Assembly: GCA_947471745.1 (NCBI GenBank)
Contig: CANJKZ010000971.1
Coordinates: forward strand, 2,476,001-2,540,000
Origin: Closterium sp. Naga37s-1
Taxonomy: Eukaryota; Streptophyta; Zygnematophyceae; Desmidiales; Closteriaceae
Direction of reading: 5' to 3'
DNA: 64,000 nucleotides
Shown: positions 43,401 to 56,654 of the stretch, piece after piece
Position numbering within the stretch: position 1 is the stretch's first letter
Layout of the letters: the number at the start of each line of letters is the position of its first letter
The notes under the pieces: model-generated
What the model was told of the DNA's origin: nothing
Databases searched by the model: none
What the model saw: the letters and a program-made list of their open reading frames with translations, nothing else
Made by a program: the position numbers and the translations under genes

Positions 43401-46400
43401 GGGGTCTATGTCTTGAGTCGGCCCAAAACAAGACGCAGAGAGCGACCGTACCTAGTGCAGTCACCACGTCGAGCCGTGTGGTCGTCGACGCGGAAGAGGG
43501 GGTTGAAGCAGAGGGTGGAGAGAGGAGCAGGGCGTCGACGTCTTAAGTCGGCCCAAAACAAGTCACAGAGAGCGACCGAAACTAGTGGAGCCACCACGTC
43601 GAGCCGTGTGGTCGTCGACGCGGTACAGGGGGTGGAAGCAGAGGGTGGAGAGAGGAGCAAGGGGTCGACGTCTTGAGTCGGCCCAAAACAAGGCGCAGAG
43701 AGCGACCGTACCTAGTGCAGCCACCACGTCGAGCCTTGTGGTCGTCGACGCGGAAGAGGGGGTGGAAGCAGAGGGTGGAGTGAGGAGCAGGGCGTCGACG
43801 TCTTGAGTCGTCCCAAAACAAGACGCAGAGAGCGACCGAACCTACTGGAGCCACCACGTCGAGCCGTGTGGTCGTCGACGCGGAAGAGGGGTTGGAAGCA
43901 GAGGGTGGAGAGAGGAGCAGGGCGTCGACGTCTTGAGTCGTCCCAAAACAAGACGCAGAGAGCGACCGAACCTAGTGGAGCCACCACATCGAGCCGTGTG
44001 GTCGTCGACGCGGAAGAGGGGGTGGAAGCAGAGGGTGGAGAGAGGAGCAGGGGGTCGACGTCTTGAGTCGGCCCAAAACAAGACGCAGAGAGCGACCGAA
44101 CCTAGTGTAGCCACCACGTCGAGCCGTGTGGTCGTCGACGCGGAAGAGGGGGTGGAAGCAGAGGGTGGAGAGAGGAGCAGGGGGTCGACGTCTTGAGTCG
44201 GCCCAAAACAAGACGCAGAGAGCGACCGAACCTAGTGGAGCCACCACATCGAGCCGTGTGGTCGTCGACGCGGTAGAGGGGGTGGAAGCAGAGGGTGGAT
44301 TGAGGAGCAGGGGGTCGACGTCTTGAGTCGGCCCAAAACAAGACGCAGAGAGCGACCGAACCTAGTGTAGCCACCACGTCGAGCCGTGTGGTCGTCGACG
44401 CGGAAGAGGGGGTGGAAGCAGAGGGTGGAGAGAGGAGCAGGGGGTCGACGTCTTGAGTCGGCCCAAAACAAGACGCAGAGAGCGACCGAAACTAGAGGAG
44501 CCACCACGTCGAGTCGTGTGGTCCTCGACGTGGAAGAGGTGGTGGAAGCAGATGGTGGAGAGAGGAACAGGGGGTCGACATCTTGAGTCGGCCCAAAACA
44601 AGACGCATAGAGCGACCGAACCTAGTGAGCCACCACGTCGAGCCGTGTGGTCGTGGACGCGGTAGAGGGGGTGAAAGCAGAGGGTGGAGCGGAGCAAGGG
44701 GTCGACGTTTTGAGTCGGCCCAAAACAAGACGCAGAGAGCGACCGGACCTAGTGCAGCCACCACGTCGAGCCGTGTGGTCATCGACGCGGTAGTGGGGGT
44801 GGAAGCTAAGGGTAGAGACAGGAGCAGGGGGTCGTCGTCTTGAGTCGGTCCAAAACAAGACGCAGAGAGCGACCGAACCTAGTGGAGCCACCACTTCGAC
44901 GAGGAAGAGGGGGTGGAAGCAGAGGGTGGAGAGAGGAGTAGGGGGTCGACGTTTTGAGACGGCCCAAAACAAGACGCAGAGAGCGACAGAACCTAGTGCA
45001 GCCACCACATCGAGCAGTGTATTCGTCGACGGGGAAGAGAGGGTGGAAGCAGAGGGTAGAGAGAGGAGCAGGGGTCGACGTTTTGAGTCGGCCAAAAAGA
45101 AAACGCAGAGGGCGACCGAAACTAATGCAGCCACCACGTCGAGCCGTGTGGTCATCGACGGGGAAGAGGGGGTGGAAGCTGATGGTGGAGAGAGGAGCAG
45201 GGGGTCGACGTCTTAAGTCGGCCCAAAACAAGACACGGAGAGCGACCGAAACGAGTGGAGCCACCACATCGAGCCGTGTGGTCATCGACGCGGAGGAGGG
45301 GGTGGAAGCAGAGGGTGGAGAGAGGAGGAGAAAGTCGACGTCTTGAGTCGGCCCAAAACAAGACACAGAGTGCAACCGGACCTAGTATAGCCACCACGTC
45401 GATACGTGTGGTCGTCGACGCGGTAGAGAGGGTGGAAGTAGAGGTTGGAGAGAGGAGCAGGGGGTCGACGAGTTGAGTCGGCCCAAAACAAGACGTAGAG
45501 AGCGACCGAACCTAGTGCAGCCACAACGTCGAGCCGTGTGGTTTCCACGCGGTAGAGGGGGTGGAAGCAGAGGGGGGAGAGAGGAGCACGTGGTCGACGT
45601 TTTGAGTCGACCCAAAACAAGACGCAGAGAGCGACCGAACCTAGTGCAGCCACCACGTCGATCTGGGTGGTCGTCGACGCGGTAGAGAGGGTAGAAGCAG
45701 AGGGTGGAGAGAGGAGCAGGGGGTCGACGATTTGAGTCGGCCCAAAACAAGATGCAAAGAGCGACCGAACCTAGTGTAGCCACCACGTCAAGCCGTGTGG
45801 TCATCGACGCGGTAGAGGGGGTGGAAGCAGAGGGTGGAGAGAGGAGCAGGGGGTCGACGTCTTGAGTTGGCCCAAAACAAGACGCACAGAGGGACCGAAC
45901 CTAGTGTAGCCACCACGTCGAGCCGTGTGGTTGTCGACGTGGTAGAAGGGGTGGAAGCAGAGGGTAGAGAGAGGAGCAGGTGGTCGACGTTTTGAGCCGG
46001 CCCAAAATAAGACGTAAGAGCGACCGGACCTAGTGCAGCCACCTTGTCGAGCCGAGTGGTCGTCGACTCGGAAGAAGGGGTGGAAGCAGAGGGTGGAGAG
46101 AGGAGGAGGGGGTCGATGTCTTGAGTCGGCCCAAAACAAGACGCAGAGAGCGACCGGACCTAGTGCAGCCACCACGTCGAGACGTGTGGTCATCGACGCG
46201 GAAGAGGGGGTGGAAGCTAAGGGTGGAGAGAGGAGCACGGGGTCGACGTCTTGAGTCGGTCCAAAACAAGACGCAAAGAGCGACCGATCCTAGTGGAGCC
46301 ACCACGTCGACGGGGAAGAGGGGGTGGAAGCAGAGGGTGGAGAGAGGAGCAGGGGGTCGACGTTTTGAGTCGGCCCAAAACAAGACGCAAAGAGCAACAG

Positions 46401-47449
46401 AACCTAGTGCAGCCACCACGTCGAGCAGTGTATTCGTTGACGGGGAAGAGAGGGTGGAAGCAGAGGGTGGAGAGAGGAGCAGGGGTCGACGTTTTGAGTC
46501 GGCAAAAAAAAAGCGCAGAGGGCGACCGAAACTAATGCAGCCACCACGTCGAGCCGTGTGGTCGTCGACGGGGAAGAGGGGGTGGAACCTGATGGTGGAG
46601 AGAGGAGCAGGGGGTCGACGTCTTAAGTCGGCCCAAAACAAGACACAGAGAGCGACCGAAACTAGTGGAGCCACCACATCGAGCCGTGTGGTCATCGACG
46701 CGGAAGAGGGGGTGGAAGCAGAGGGTGGAGAGAGGAGCAGGGGGTCGACGTTTTGAGTCGGCCCAAAACAAGACGCAAAGAGTGACCGAACCTAGTGTAG
46801 CCACCACGTCGAGCCGACGCCGTAGAGAGGGTGGAAGCAGAGGATGGAGAGAAGAGCAGGGGGTCAACGTTTTAAGTCGGCCCAAAACAAGACGCAGAAA
46901 GTGACCGAACCCACGTCGAGCCATGTGGTCGTCGACGCGGAAGAGAGGGTGGAAGGGGAGGGTGGAGAGAGGAGCAGGTGGTCGACGTTTTGAGTCGGCT
47001 CAAAAGAAGACGCAGAGAGTGACCGAACCTAATGCAGCCACCACGTCGAGCCGTGTGGTCGTCGACGCGAAAGAGGGGGTGGAAGCAGAGGGTGGAGAGA
47101 GGAGCAGGTGGTCGACGTTTTGAGCCGGCTCAAAACAAGAAACAGAGAGCGACCGGACCTAGTGCAGCCTCCACGTCGAGCCGTGTGGTCGTCGACGCGG
47201 TAGAGAGGGTGGAAGCAGAGAGTAAAGTGAGGAGCAGGGGGTCGACGTCTTGAGTCGGCCCAAAACAAGACGCAGAGAGCGACCGGACCTAGTGCAGCCA
47301 CCACGCCGAGCCGTGTGGTCGTCGACGCGGTAGAGGGTGTGGAATCAGAGGGTGGAGAGAGGAGCAGGGGGTCGACGTGTTGAGTCGGCCCAAAACAAGA
47401 CGGAGAGTGCGACCGAACCTAGTGCAGCCATCACGTCGAGCCGTGTGGT
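40430..47449 (+). repeat. 130-bp satellite, about 54 tandem monomers
   Basis: The monomer reads, in part, GAACCTAGTGCAGCCACCAC, GTCGAGCCGTGTGGTCGTCG, ACGCGGAAGAGGGGGTGGAA, GCAGAGGGTGGAGAGAGGAG, GGGTCGACGTCTTGAGTCGG, CCCAAAACAAGACGCAGAGA. The period is exactly 130 bp over most of 43.4-44.5 kb and varies by small indels elsewhere. Shortened monomers missing about 20 bp (near 41145, 44890 and 46305) and shared variants 1,952 bp apart (42434 and 44386) show higher-order duplication. Short ORFs on both strands recur every 130 bp and are repeat products. Confidence 0.96.
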
Positions 47450-47911
47450 CGTGGACGTGGTCGTGGACGTGGTCGTGGACGTGGTCGTGAACGTGGACGT
47501 GGTCGTGGACGTGGACGCGGACGTGGACGCGGACGTGGACGTGGTCGCCGACGTGGTCGTGGACGTGGTCGTGGACGCGGACGTGGACGCGGACGCGGTC
47601 GTGGTCGTGGACGCGGTCGTGGTCGTGGACGCGGTCGTGGTCGTGGACGCGGTCGTGGTCGTGGACGTGGACGAGGTCGTGGACGTGGTCGTGGACGGGG
47701 ACGTGGTCGTGGTCGTGGACGTGGACGTGGACGTGGACGTGGACGTCGACGCGGACGTCGACGTGGACGTGGACGTGGACGTGGACGTCGACGCGGACGT
47801 GGTCATGGTCGTGGACGTGGTCGTGGACGCGGACGTGGACGTGGACGCGGACGTGGACGTCGACGTGGACGTGGTCGTGGACGTGGTCTTGGAGGTGGAC
47901 GTGGACGTGGA

Positions 47912-47946
<35 letters not shown>

Positions 47947-50900
47947 ACGTGGACGTGGACGTGGTCTTGGAGGTGGACGTGGTCGTGGTCGTGGACGTGG
48001 ACGTGGAGGTGGTCGTGGTCGTGGAGGTGGACGTGGACGTGGACGTGGACGTGGACGTGGTCGTGGACGTGGTGGTGGACGTGGACGTGGACGTGGTCGT
48101 GGACGTGGTCGTGGTCGTGGACGTGGACGTGGACGTGGTCGTGGACGTGGTCGTGGACGTGGACGTTGACGTGGACGTGGTCGTGGACGTGGTCGTGGAC
48201 GCGGTCGTGGTCGTGGACGTGGACGAGGTCGTGGACGTGGTCGTGGACGTGGACGTGGTCGTGGTCGTGGACGTGGACGCGGACGTGGTCGTGGTCGTGG
48301 ACGTGGACGCGGACGTCGACGTCGACGTGGACGTGGACGTGGACGTCGACGTGGACGTGGTCGTGGTCGTGGACGTGGTCGTGGACGCGGACGTGGACGT
48401 GGACGCGGACGTGGACGTCGACGTGGACGTGGTCGTGGACGTGGTCTTGGAGGTGGACGTGGACGTGGACGTGGTCGTGGTCGTGGTCGTGGTCGTGGAC
48501 GTGGACGTGGACGTGGTCTTGGAGGTGGACGTGGTCGTGGTCGTGGACGTGGACGTGGAGGTGGTCGTGGTCGTGGAGGTGGACGTGGACGTGGACGTGG
48601 ACGTGGACGTGGTCGTGGACGTGGTGGTGGACGTGGACGTGGACGTGGTCGTGGACGTGGTCGTGGTCGTGGACGTGGACGTGGACGTGGTCGTGGACGT
48701 GGTCGTGGACGTGGACGTTGACGTGGACGTGGTCGTGGACGTGGTCGTGGACGTGGTCGTGGTCGTGGACGTGGTCGTGGTCGTGGACGTGGTCGTGGTC
48801 GTGGACGTGGTCGTGGACGTGGTCGTGGACGTGGACCTGGTTGTGGTCGTGGACGTGGTCGTGGTCGTGGACGTGGACGTGGACGTGGTCGTGGTCGTGG
48901 ACGTGGTCGTGGTCGTGGTCGTGGACGTGGTCGTGGACGTGGACGTGGTCGTGGACGTGGACGTGGACGTGGACGTGGACTTGGTCGTGGACGTGGTCGT
49001 GGTCGTGGACGTGGTCGTGGTCGTGGACGTGGACGTGGACGTGGACGTGGTCGTGGACGTGGTCGTGGTCGTGGACGTGGACGTGGTCGTGGACGTGGAC
49101 GTGGTCGTGGACGTGGACGTGGACGTGGACGTGGACGTCGACGTGGACGTGGACGTCGACGTGGTCGTGGTCGTGGACGCGGACGTGGACGTGGTCGTGG
49201 ACGTGGTCGTGGACGTGGACGTGGTCGTGGACGTGGACGTGGTCGTGGACGTGGACGTGGGCGTGGACGTGGACGTGGACGTCGTCGTGGTCGTGGACGT
49301 GGACGTGGGCGTGGACGTGGACGCGGACGTGGCCGTGGACGTGGTCGTGGACGTGGACGTGGACGTGGACGTGGACGTCGACATGGACCTGGACGTGGTC
49401 GTGGTCGTGGTCGTGGACGTGGTCGTGGTCGTGGTCGTGGACGTGGACGTGGACGTGGACGTGGTCGTGGACGTCGACGTGGTCGTGGTCGTGGACGTGG
49501 ACGTGGTCGTGGAGGTGGACGTGGACGTGGTCGTGGAGGTGGACGTGGTCGCGGACGTGGACGTGGTCTTGGTCGTGGACGTGGACGTGGACGTGGTCGT
49601 GGTCGTGGACGTGGACGTGGACGTGGTCGTGGACGTCGACGTGGTCGTGTTCGTGGACGTGGACGTGGTCATGGAGGTGGACGTGGACGTGGTCGTGGAG
49701 GTGGACGTGGTCGTGGACGTGGACGTGGACGTGGACGTTGACGTGGTCGTGGACGTGGACGTGGTCGTGGACGTCGACGTGGTCGTGTTCGTGGACGTGG
49801 ACGTGGTCGTGGAGGTGGACGTGGACGTGGTCGTGGAGGTGGACGTGGTCGTGGACGTGGACGTGGTCTTGGTCGTGGACGTGGACGTGGACGTGGACGT
49901 GGTCGTGGACGTGGACGTGGTCGTGGTCGTGGACGTGGACGTGGACGTGGACGTGGACATCGACGTGGACGTGGACGTCGACGTCGACGTGGACGTGGTC
50001 GTGGACGTGGTCGTGGACGTGGACGTGGTCGTGGACGTGGACCTGGACGTGGTCGTGGACGTGGACGTGGACGTGGTCGTGGACGTGGACGTGGACGTGG
50101 ACGTGGAAGTGGTCGTGGACGTGGACGTGGACGTGGACGTGGTCGTGGACGTGGTCGTGGTCGTGGACGTGGACGTGGTCGTGGTCGTGGACGTGGACGT
50201 GGACGTGGTCGTGGACGTGGACGTGGACGTGGAGGTGGACGTGGTCGTGGACGTGGACGTGGACGTCGACGTGGACGTGGACGTGGACGTGGACGTGGAC
50301 GTCGACGTGGACGTGGACGTGGTCGTGGTCGTGGTCGTGGACGTGGACGTGGTCGTGGTCGTGGACGTCGACGTCGACGTGGACGTGGGCGTGGTCGTGG
50401 TCGTGGTCGTGGACGTGGACGTGGACGTGGTCGTGGACGTGGTCGTCGACGTGGACGTGGTCGTGGACGTCGACGTGGTCGTGGACGTGGACGTGGGCGT
50501 GGACGTGGACGTGGACGTGGGCGTGGACGTGGACGTGGACGTGGGCGTGGACGTGGTCGTGGACGTGGTCGTGGACGTGGACGTGGACGTGGACGTGGTC
50601 GTGGACGAGGACGTGGACGTCGACGTGGACGTGGACGTGGTCGTGGTCGTGGACGTGGACGTGGTCGTGGACGTGGACGTCGACGTGGACGTGGACGTGG
50701 ACGTCGTCGTGGACGTGGACGTCGACGTGGACGTGGTCATGGACGTGGACGTCGACGTGGACGTGGACGTGGACGTGGACGTGGACGTGGTCGTGGTCGC
50801 GGTCGTGGACGTGGACGCGGTCGTGGACGTACGTGGACGTGGTCGTGGACGTGGACGTGGACGTGGACGTGGTCGTGGTCGTGGACGTGGACGTCGACGT

Positions 50901-53238
50901 GGACGTGGACGTGGTCGTGGACGTGGACGTGGACGTGGACGTGGTCATGGACGTGGACGTCGACGTGGACGTGGACGTGGACGTGGACGTGGACGTGGTC
51001 GTGGTCGCGGTCGTGGACGTGGACGCGGTCGTGGACGTACGTGGACGTGGTCGTGGACGTGGACGTGGACGAGGTCGTGGACGTGGACGTGGTCGTGGTC
51101 GTGGACGTGGTCGTGGACGTGGACGTGGTGGTGGACGTGGACGTGGGCGTGGACGTGGACGTGGACGTGGTCGTGGACGTGGACGTGGACGTGGACGTGG
51201 TCGTGGGCGTGGACGTGGACGTGGACGTGGACGTGGACGTGGACGTGGGCGTGGACGTGGACGTGGACGTGGACGTGGTCGTGGACGTGGACGTGGACGT
51301 GGACGTGGTCGTGGGCGTGGACGTGGACGTGGACGTGGACGTGGACGTGGACGTGGACGTGGAAGTGGTCGTGGACGTGGACGTGGTCGTGGACGTGGTC
51401 GTGGTCGTGGACGTGGACGTGGTCGTGGACGTGGACGTGGACGTGGACGTGGTCGTGGACGTGGTCGTCGACGTCGACGTGGACGTGGACGTGGTCGTGG
51501 TCGTGGTCGTGGACGTGGACGTGGTCGTGGACGTCGACGTGGACGTGGACGTGGACGTGGACGTGGTCGTGGACGTGGACGTCGACGTGGACGTGGACGT
51601 GGTCGTGGACGTGGACGTGGACGTCGACGTGGACGTGGACTTGGTCGTGGTCGTGGACGTGGACGTGGACGTGGTCGTGGTCGTGGAGGTGGAGGTGGAC
51701 GTGGACGTGGACGTGGACGTGGACGTGGTCGTGGACGTGCTCGTGGACGTGGTCGTGGACGTGGTCGTGGACGTGGTTGTGGACGTGGACTTGGACGTGG
51801 TCGTGGACGTGGACGTGGACGTGGTCGTGGACGTGGACGTGGTCGTGGTTGTGGTCGTGGACGTGGTCGTGGACGTGGTCGTGGACGTGGTCGTGGACGT
51901 GGTCGTGGACGTGGTCGTGGTCGTGGACGTGGTCGTGGTCGTGGACGTGGACGTGGTCGTGGACGTGGTCGTGGTCGTGGACGTGGTCGTGGACGTCGTC
52001 GTGGACGTGGTCGTGGACGTGGACGTGGTCGTGATCGTGGACGTGGACGTGGACGTGGTCGTGGACGTGGACCTGGTCGTGGTCGTGGACATGGTCGTGG
52101 TCGTGGACGTGGACGTGGACGTGGTCGTGGTCGTCGACGTGGACGTGGTCGTGGACGTGGACGTGGTCGTGGTCGTGGACCTGGTCGTGGTCGTGGACGT
52201 GGTCGTGGTCGTGGACGTGGACGTGGTCGTGGTCGTCGACGTGTACGTGGTAGTGGACGTGGACGTGGTCGTGGACGTGGTCGTGGACGTCGTCGTGGAC
52301 GTGGTCGTGGACGTGGACGTGGTCGTGATCGTGGACGTGGACGTGGACGTCGACGTGGACGTGGACGTGGACGTGGTCGTGGACGTGGACCTGGTCGTGG
52401 TCGTGGACGTGGTCGTGGTCGTGGACGTGGACGTGGACGTGGTCGTGGTCGTCGACGTGGACGTGGTCGTGGTCGTGGACCTGGTCGTGGTCGTGGACGT
52501 GGTCGTGGTCGTGGACGTGGACGTGGTCGTGGTCGTCGACGTGTACGTGGTCGTGGACGTGGACGTGGTCGTGGACGTCGTCGTGGACGTGGTCGTGGAC
52601 GTGGACGTGGTCGTGATCGTGGACGTGGACGTGGACGTCGACGTGGACGTGGACGTGGTCGTGGACGTGGACGTGGACGTGGACGTGGACGTGGAGGTGG
52701 TCGTGGACGTGGACGTGGTCGTGGTCGTGGAGGTGGACGTGGACGTGGACGTGGTCGTGGTCGTGGACGTGGTCGTGGTCGTGGACGTGGACGTGGACGT
52801 GGACGTGGTCGTGGACGTGGACGTGGACGTGGTCGTGGACGTGGTCGTGGACGTGGACGTGGTCGTGGACGTGGTCGTGGTCGTGGACGTGGTCGTGGAC
52901 GTCGTCGTGGACGTGGTCGTGGACGTGGACGTGGACGTGGTCGTGATCGTGGACGTGGTCGTGATCGTGGACGTGGTCGTGGTCGTGATCGTGGACGTGG
53001 ACGTGGTCGTGATCGTGGACGTGGACGTGGACGACGTGGACGTGGTCGTGGACGCGGACATGGTCGTGGTCGTGGACGCGGACGTGGACGTGGTCGTGGA
53101 CGTGGACGTCGACGTGGACGTGGTCGTGGTCGTGGACGTGGTCGTGGACGCGGACGTGGACGTGGACGCGGACGTGGACGTCGACGTGGACGTGGTCGTG
53201 GACGTGGTCGTGGACGTGGACGTGGACGTGGACGTGGA

Positions 53239-53273
<35 letters not shown>

Positions 53274-56200
53274 ACGTGGACGTGGACGTGGTCTTGGAGG
53301 TGGACGTGGTCGTGGTCGTGGACGTGGACGTGGACGTGGTCGTGGTCGTGGAGGTGGACGTGGACGTGGACGTGGACGTGGTCGTGGACGTGGTGGTGGA
53401 CGTGGACGTGGACGTGGACGTGGACGTGGTCGTGGACGTGGTCGTGGTCGTGGACGTGGACGTGGACGTGGTCGTGGACGTGGTCGTGGACGTGGACGTT
53501 GACGTGGACGTGGTCGTGGACGTGGTCGTGGACGTGGTCGTGGACGTGGACGTGGTCGTGGTCGTGGTCGTGGTCGTGGACGTGGTCGTGGACGTGGTCG
53601 TGGACGTGGACCTGGTTGTGGTCGTGGACGTGGTCGTGGTCGTGGACGTGGACGTGGTCGTGGTCGTGGACGTGGTCGTGGTCGTGGTCGTGGACGTGGT
53701 CGTGGACGTGGACGTGGTCGTGGTCGTGGACGTGGACGTGGACGTGGACGTGGACTTGGTCGTGGACGTGGTCGTGGTCGTGGACGTGGTCGTGGTCGTG
53801 GACGTGGACGTGGACGTGGTCGTGGACGTGGTCGTGGTCGTGGACGTGGACGTGGACGTGGTCGTGGACGTGGACGTGGTCGTGGACGTGGACGTCGACG
53901 TGGACGTGGACGTCGATGTGGACGTGGACGTCGACGTGGACGTGGACGTGGACGTGGACGTGGTCGTGGACGTGGACGTGGTCCTGGTCGTGGACGTCGA
54001 CGTCGACGTGGACGTGGTCGTGGTCGTGGTCGTGGACGCGGACGTGGACGTGGTCGTGGACGTGGTCGTGGACGTGGACGTGGTCGTGGACGTGGACGTG
54101 GTCGTGGACGTGGACGTGGGCGTGGACGTGGACGTGGACGTCGTCGTGGTCGTGGACGTGGACGTGGGCGTGGACGTGGACGTGGACGTGGCCGTGGACG
54201 TGGTCGTGGACGTGGACGTGGACGTGGACGTGGACGTCGACATGGACCTGGACGTGGTCGTGGTCGTGGTCGTGGACGTGGACGTGGTCGTGGTCGTGGT
54301 CATGGACGAGGACGTGGACGTGGACGTGGTCGTGGACGTCGACGTGGTCGTGGTCGTGGACGTGGACGTGGTCGTGGAGGTGGACGTGGACGTGGTCGTG
54401 GAGGTGGACGTGGTCGCGGACGTGGACGTGGTCTTGGTCGTGGACGTGGACGTGGACGTGGTCGTGGTCGTGGACGTGGACGTGGTCGTGGTCGTGGACG
54501 TGGACGTGGACGTGGTCGTGGACGTGGACGTGGTCGTGTTCGTGGACGTGGACGTGGTCATGGAGGTGGACGTGGACGTGGTCGTGGAGGTGGACGTGGT
54601 CGTGGACGTGGACGTGGACGTGGACGTTGACGTGGTCGTGGACGTGGACGTGGTCGTGGACGTCGACGTGGTCGTGTTCGTGGACGTGGACGTGGTCGTG
54701 GAGGTGGACGTGGACGTGGTCGTGGAGGTGGACGTGGTCGTGGACGTGGACGTGGTCTTGGTCGTGGACGTGGACGTGGACGTGGACGTGGTCGTGGACG
54801 TGGACGTGGTCGTGGTCGTGGTCGTGGACGTGGACGTGGACGTGGACGTGGACATCGACGTGGACGTGGACGTGGACGTCGACGTCGACGTGGACGTGGT
54901 CGTGGACGTGGTCGTGGACGTGGACGTGGTCGTGGACGTGGACCTGGACGTGGTCGTGGACGTGGACGTGGACGTGGTCGTGGACGTGGACGTGGACGTG
55001 GACGTGGACGTGGAAGTGGTCGTGGACGTGGACGTGGACGTGGACGTGGTCGTGGACGTGGTCGTGGTCGTGGACGTGGACGTGGTCGTGGTCGTGGACG
55101 TGGACGTGGACGTGGTCGTGGACGTGGACGTGGACGTGGACGTGGTCGTGGACGTGGACGTGGACGTCGACGTGGACGTGGACGTGGACGTGGACGTCGA
55201 CGTCGACGTGGACGTGGACGTGGTCGTGGTCGTGGACGTGGACGTGGTCGTGGTCGTGGACGTCGACGTCGACGTGGACGTGGGCGTGGTCGTGGTCGTG
55301 GTCGTGGACGTGGACGTGGACGTGGTCGTGGACGTGGTCGTCGACGTGGACGTGGTCGTGGACGTGGACGTGGGCGTGGTCGTGGACGTGGACGTGGGCG
55401 TGGACGTGGACGTGGACGTGGGCGTGGACGTGGACGTGGACGTGGGCGTGGACGTGGACGTGGACGTGGGCGTGGACGTGGTCGTGGACGTGGTCGTGGA
55501 CGTGGACGTGGACGTGGTCGTGGACGTGGACGTGGACGTGGACGTCGACGTGGACGTGGACGTGGTCGTGGTCGTGGTCGTGGACGTGGACGTGGTCGTG
55601 GACGTGGACGTCGACGTGGACGTGGACGTGGACGTGGTCGTGGACGTGGACGTGGACGTGGACGTGGTCGTGGACGTGGACGTCGACGTGGACGTGGACG
55701 TGGACGTGGACGTGGACGTGGTCGTGGTCGTGGTCGTGGACGTGGACGTGGTCGTGGTCGTGGTCGTGGACGTCGACGTCGACGTGGACGTGGACGTGGT
55801 CGTGGATGTGGACGTGGACGTGGTCGTGGACGTGGACGTGGACGTGGACGAGGTCGTGGACGTGGACGTGGTCGTGGACGTGGACGTGGTCGTGGTCGTG
55901 GACCTGGTCGTGGTCGTGGACGTGGTCGTGGTCGTGGACGTGGACGTGGTCGTGGTCGTCGACGTGTACGTGGTCGTGGACGTGGACGTGGTCGTGGACG
56001 TCGTCGTGGACGTGGTCGTGGACGTGGACGTGGTCGTGATCGTGGACGTGGACGTGGACGTCGACGTGGACGTGGACGTGGTCGTGGACGTGGACGTGGA
56101 CGTGGACGTGGAGGTGGTCGTGGACGTGGACGTGGTCGTGGTCGTGGAGGTGGACGTGGACGTGGACGTGGTCGTGGTCGTGGACGTGGTCGTGGTCGTG

Positions 56201-56619
56201 GACGTGGACGTGGACGTGGACGTGGTCGTGGACGTGGACGTGGACGTGGTCGTGGACGTGGTCGTGGACGTGGACGTGGTCGTGGACGTGGTCGTGGTCG
56301 TGGACGTGGTCGTGGACGTCGTCGTGGACGTGGTCGTGGACGTGGACGTGGACGTGGTCGTGATCGTGGACGTGGACGTGGTCGTGATCGTGGACGTGGA
56401 CGTGGACGACGTGGACGTGGTCGTGGACGCGGACCTGGTCGTGGTCGTGGACGCGGACGTGGACGTGGTCGTGGACGTGGACGTGGACGTCGACGTGGAC
56501 GTGGTCGTGGTCGTGGACGTGGTCGTGGACGCGGACGTGGACGTGGACGCGGACGTGGACGTCGACGTGGACGTGGTCGTGGACGTGGTCGTGGACGTGG
56601 ACGTGGACGTGGACGTGGA

Positions 56620-56654
<35 letters not shown>

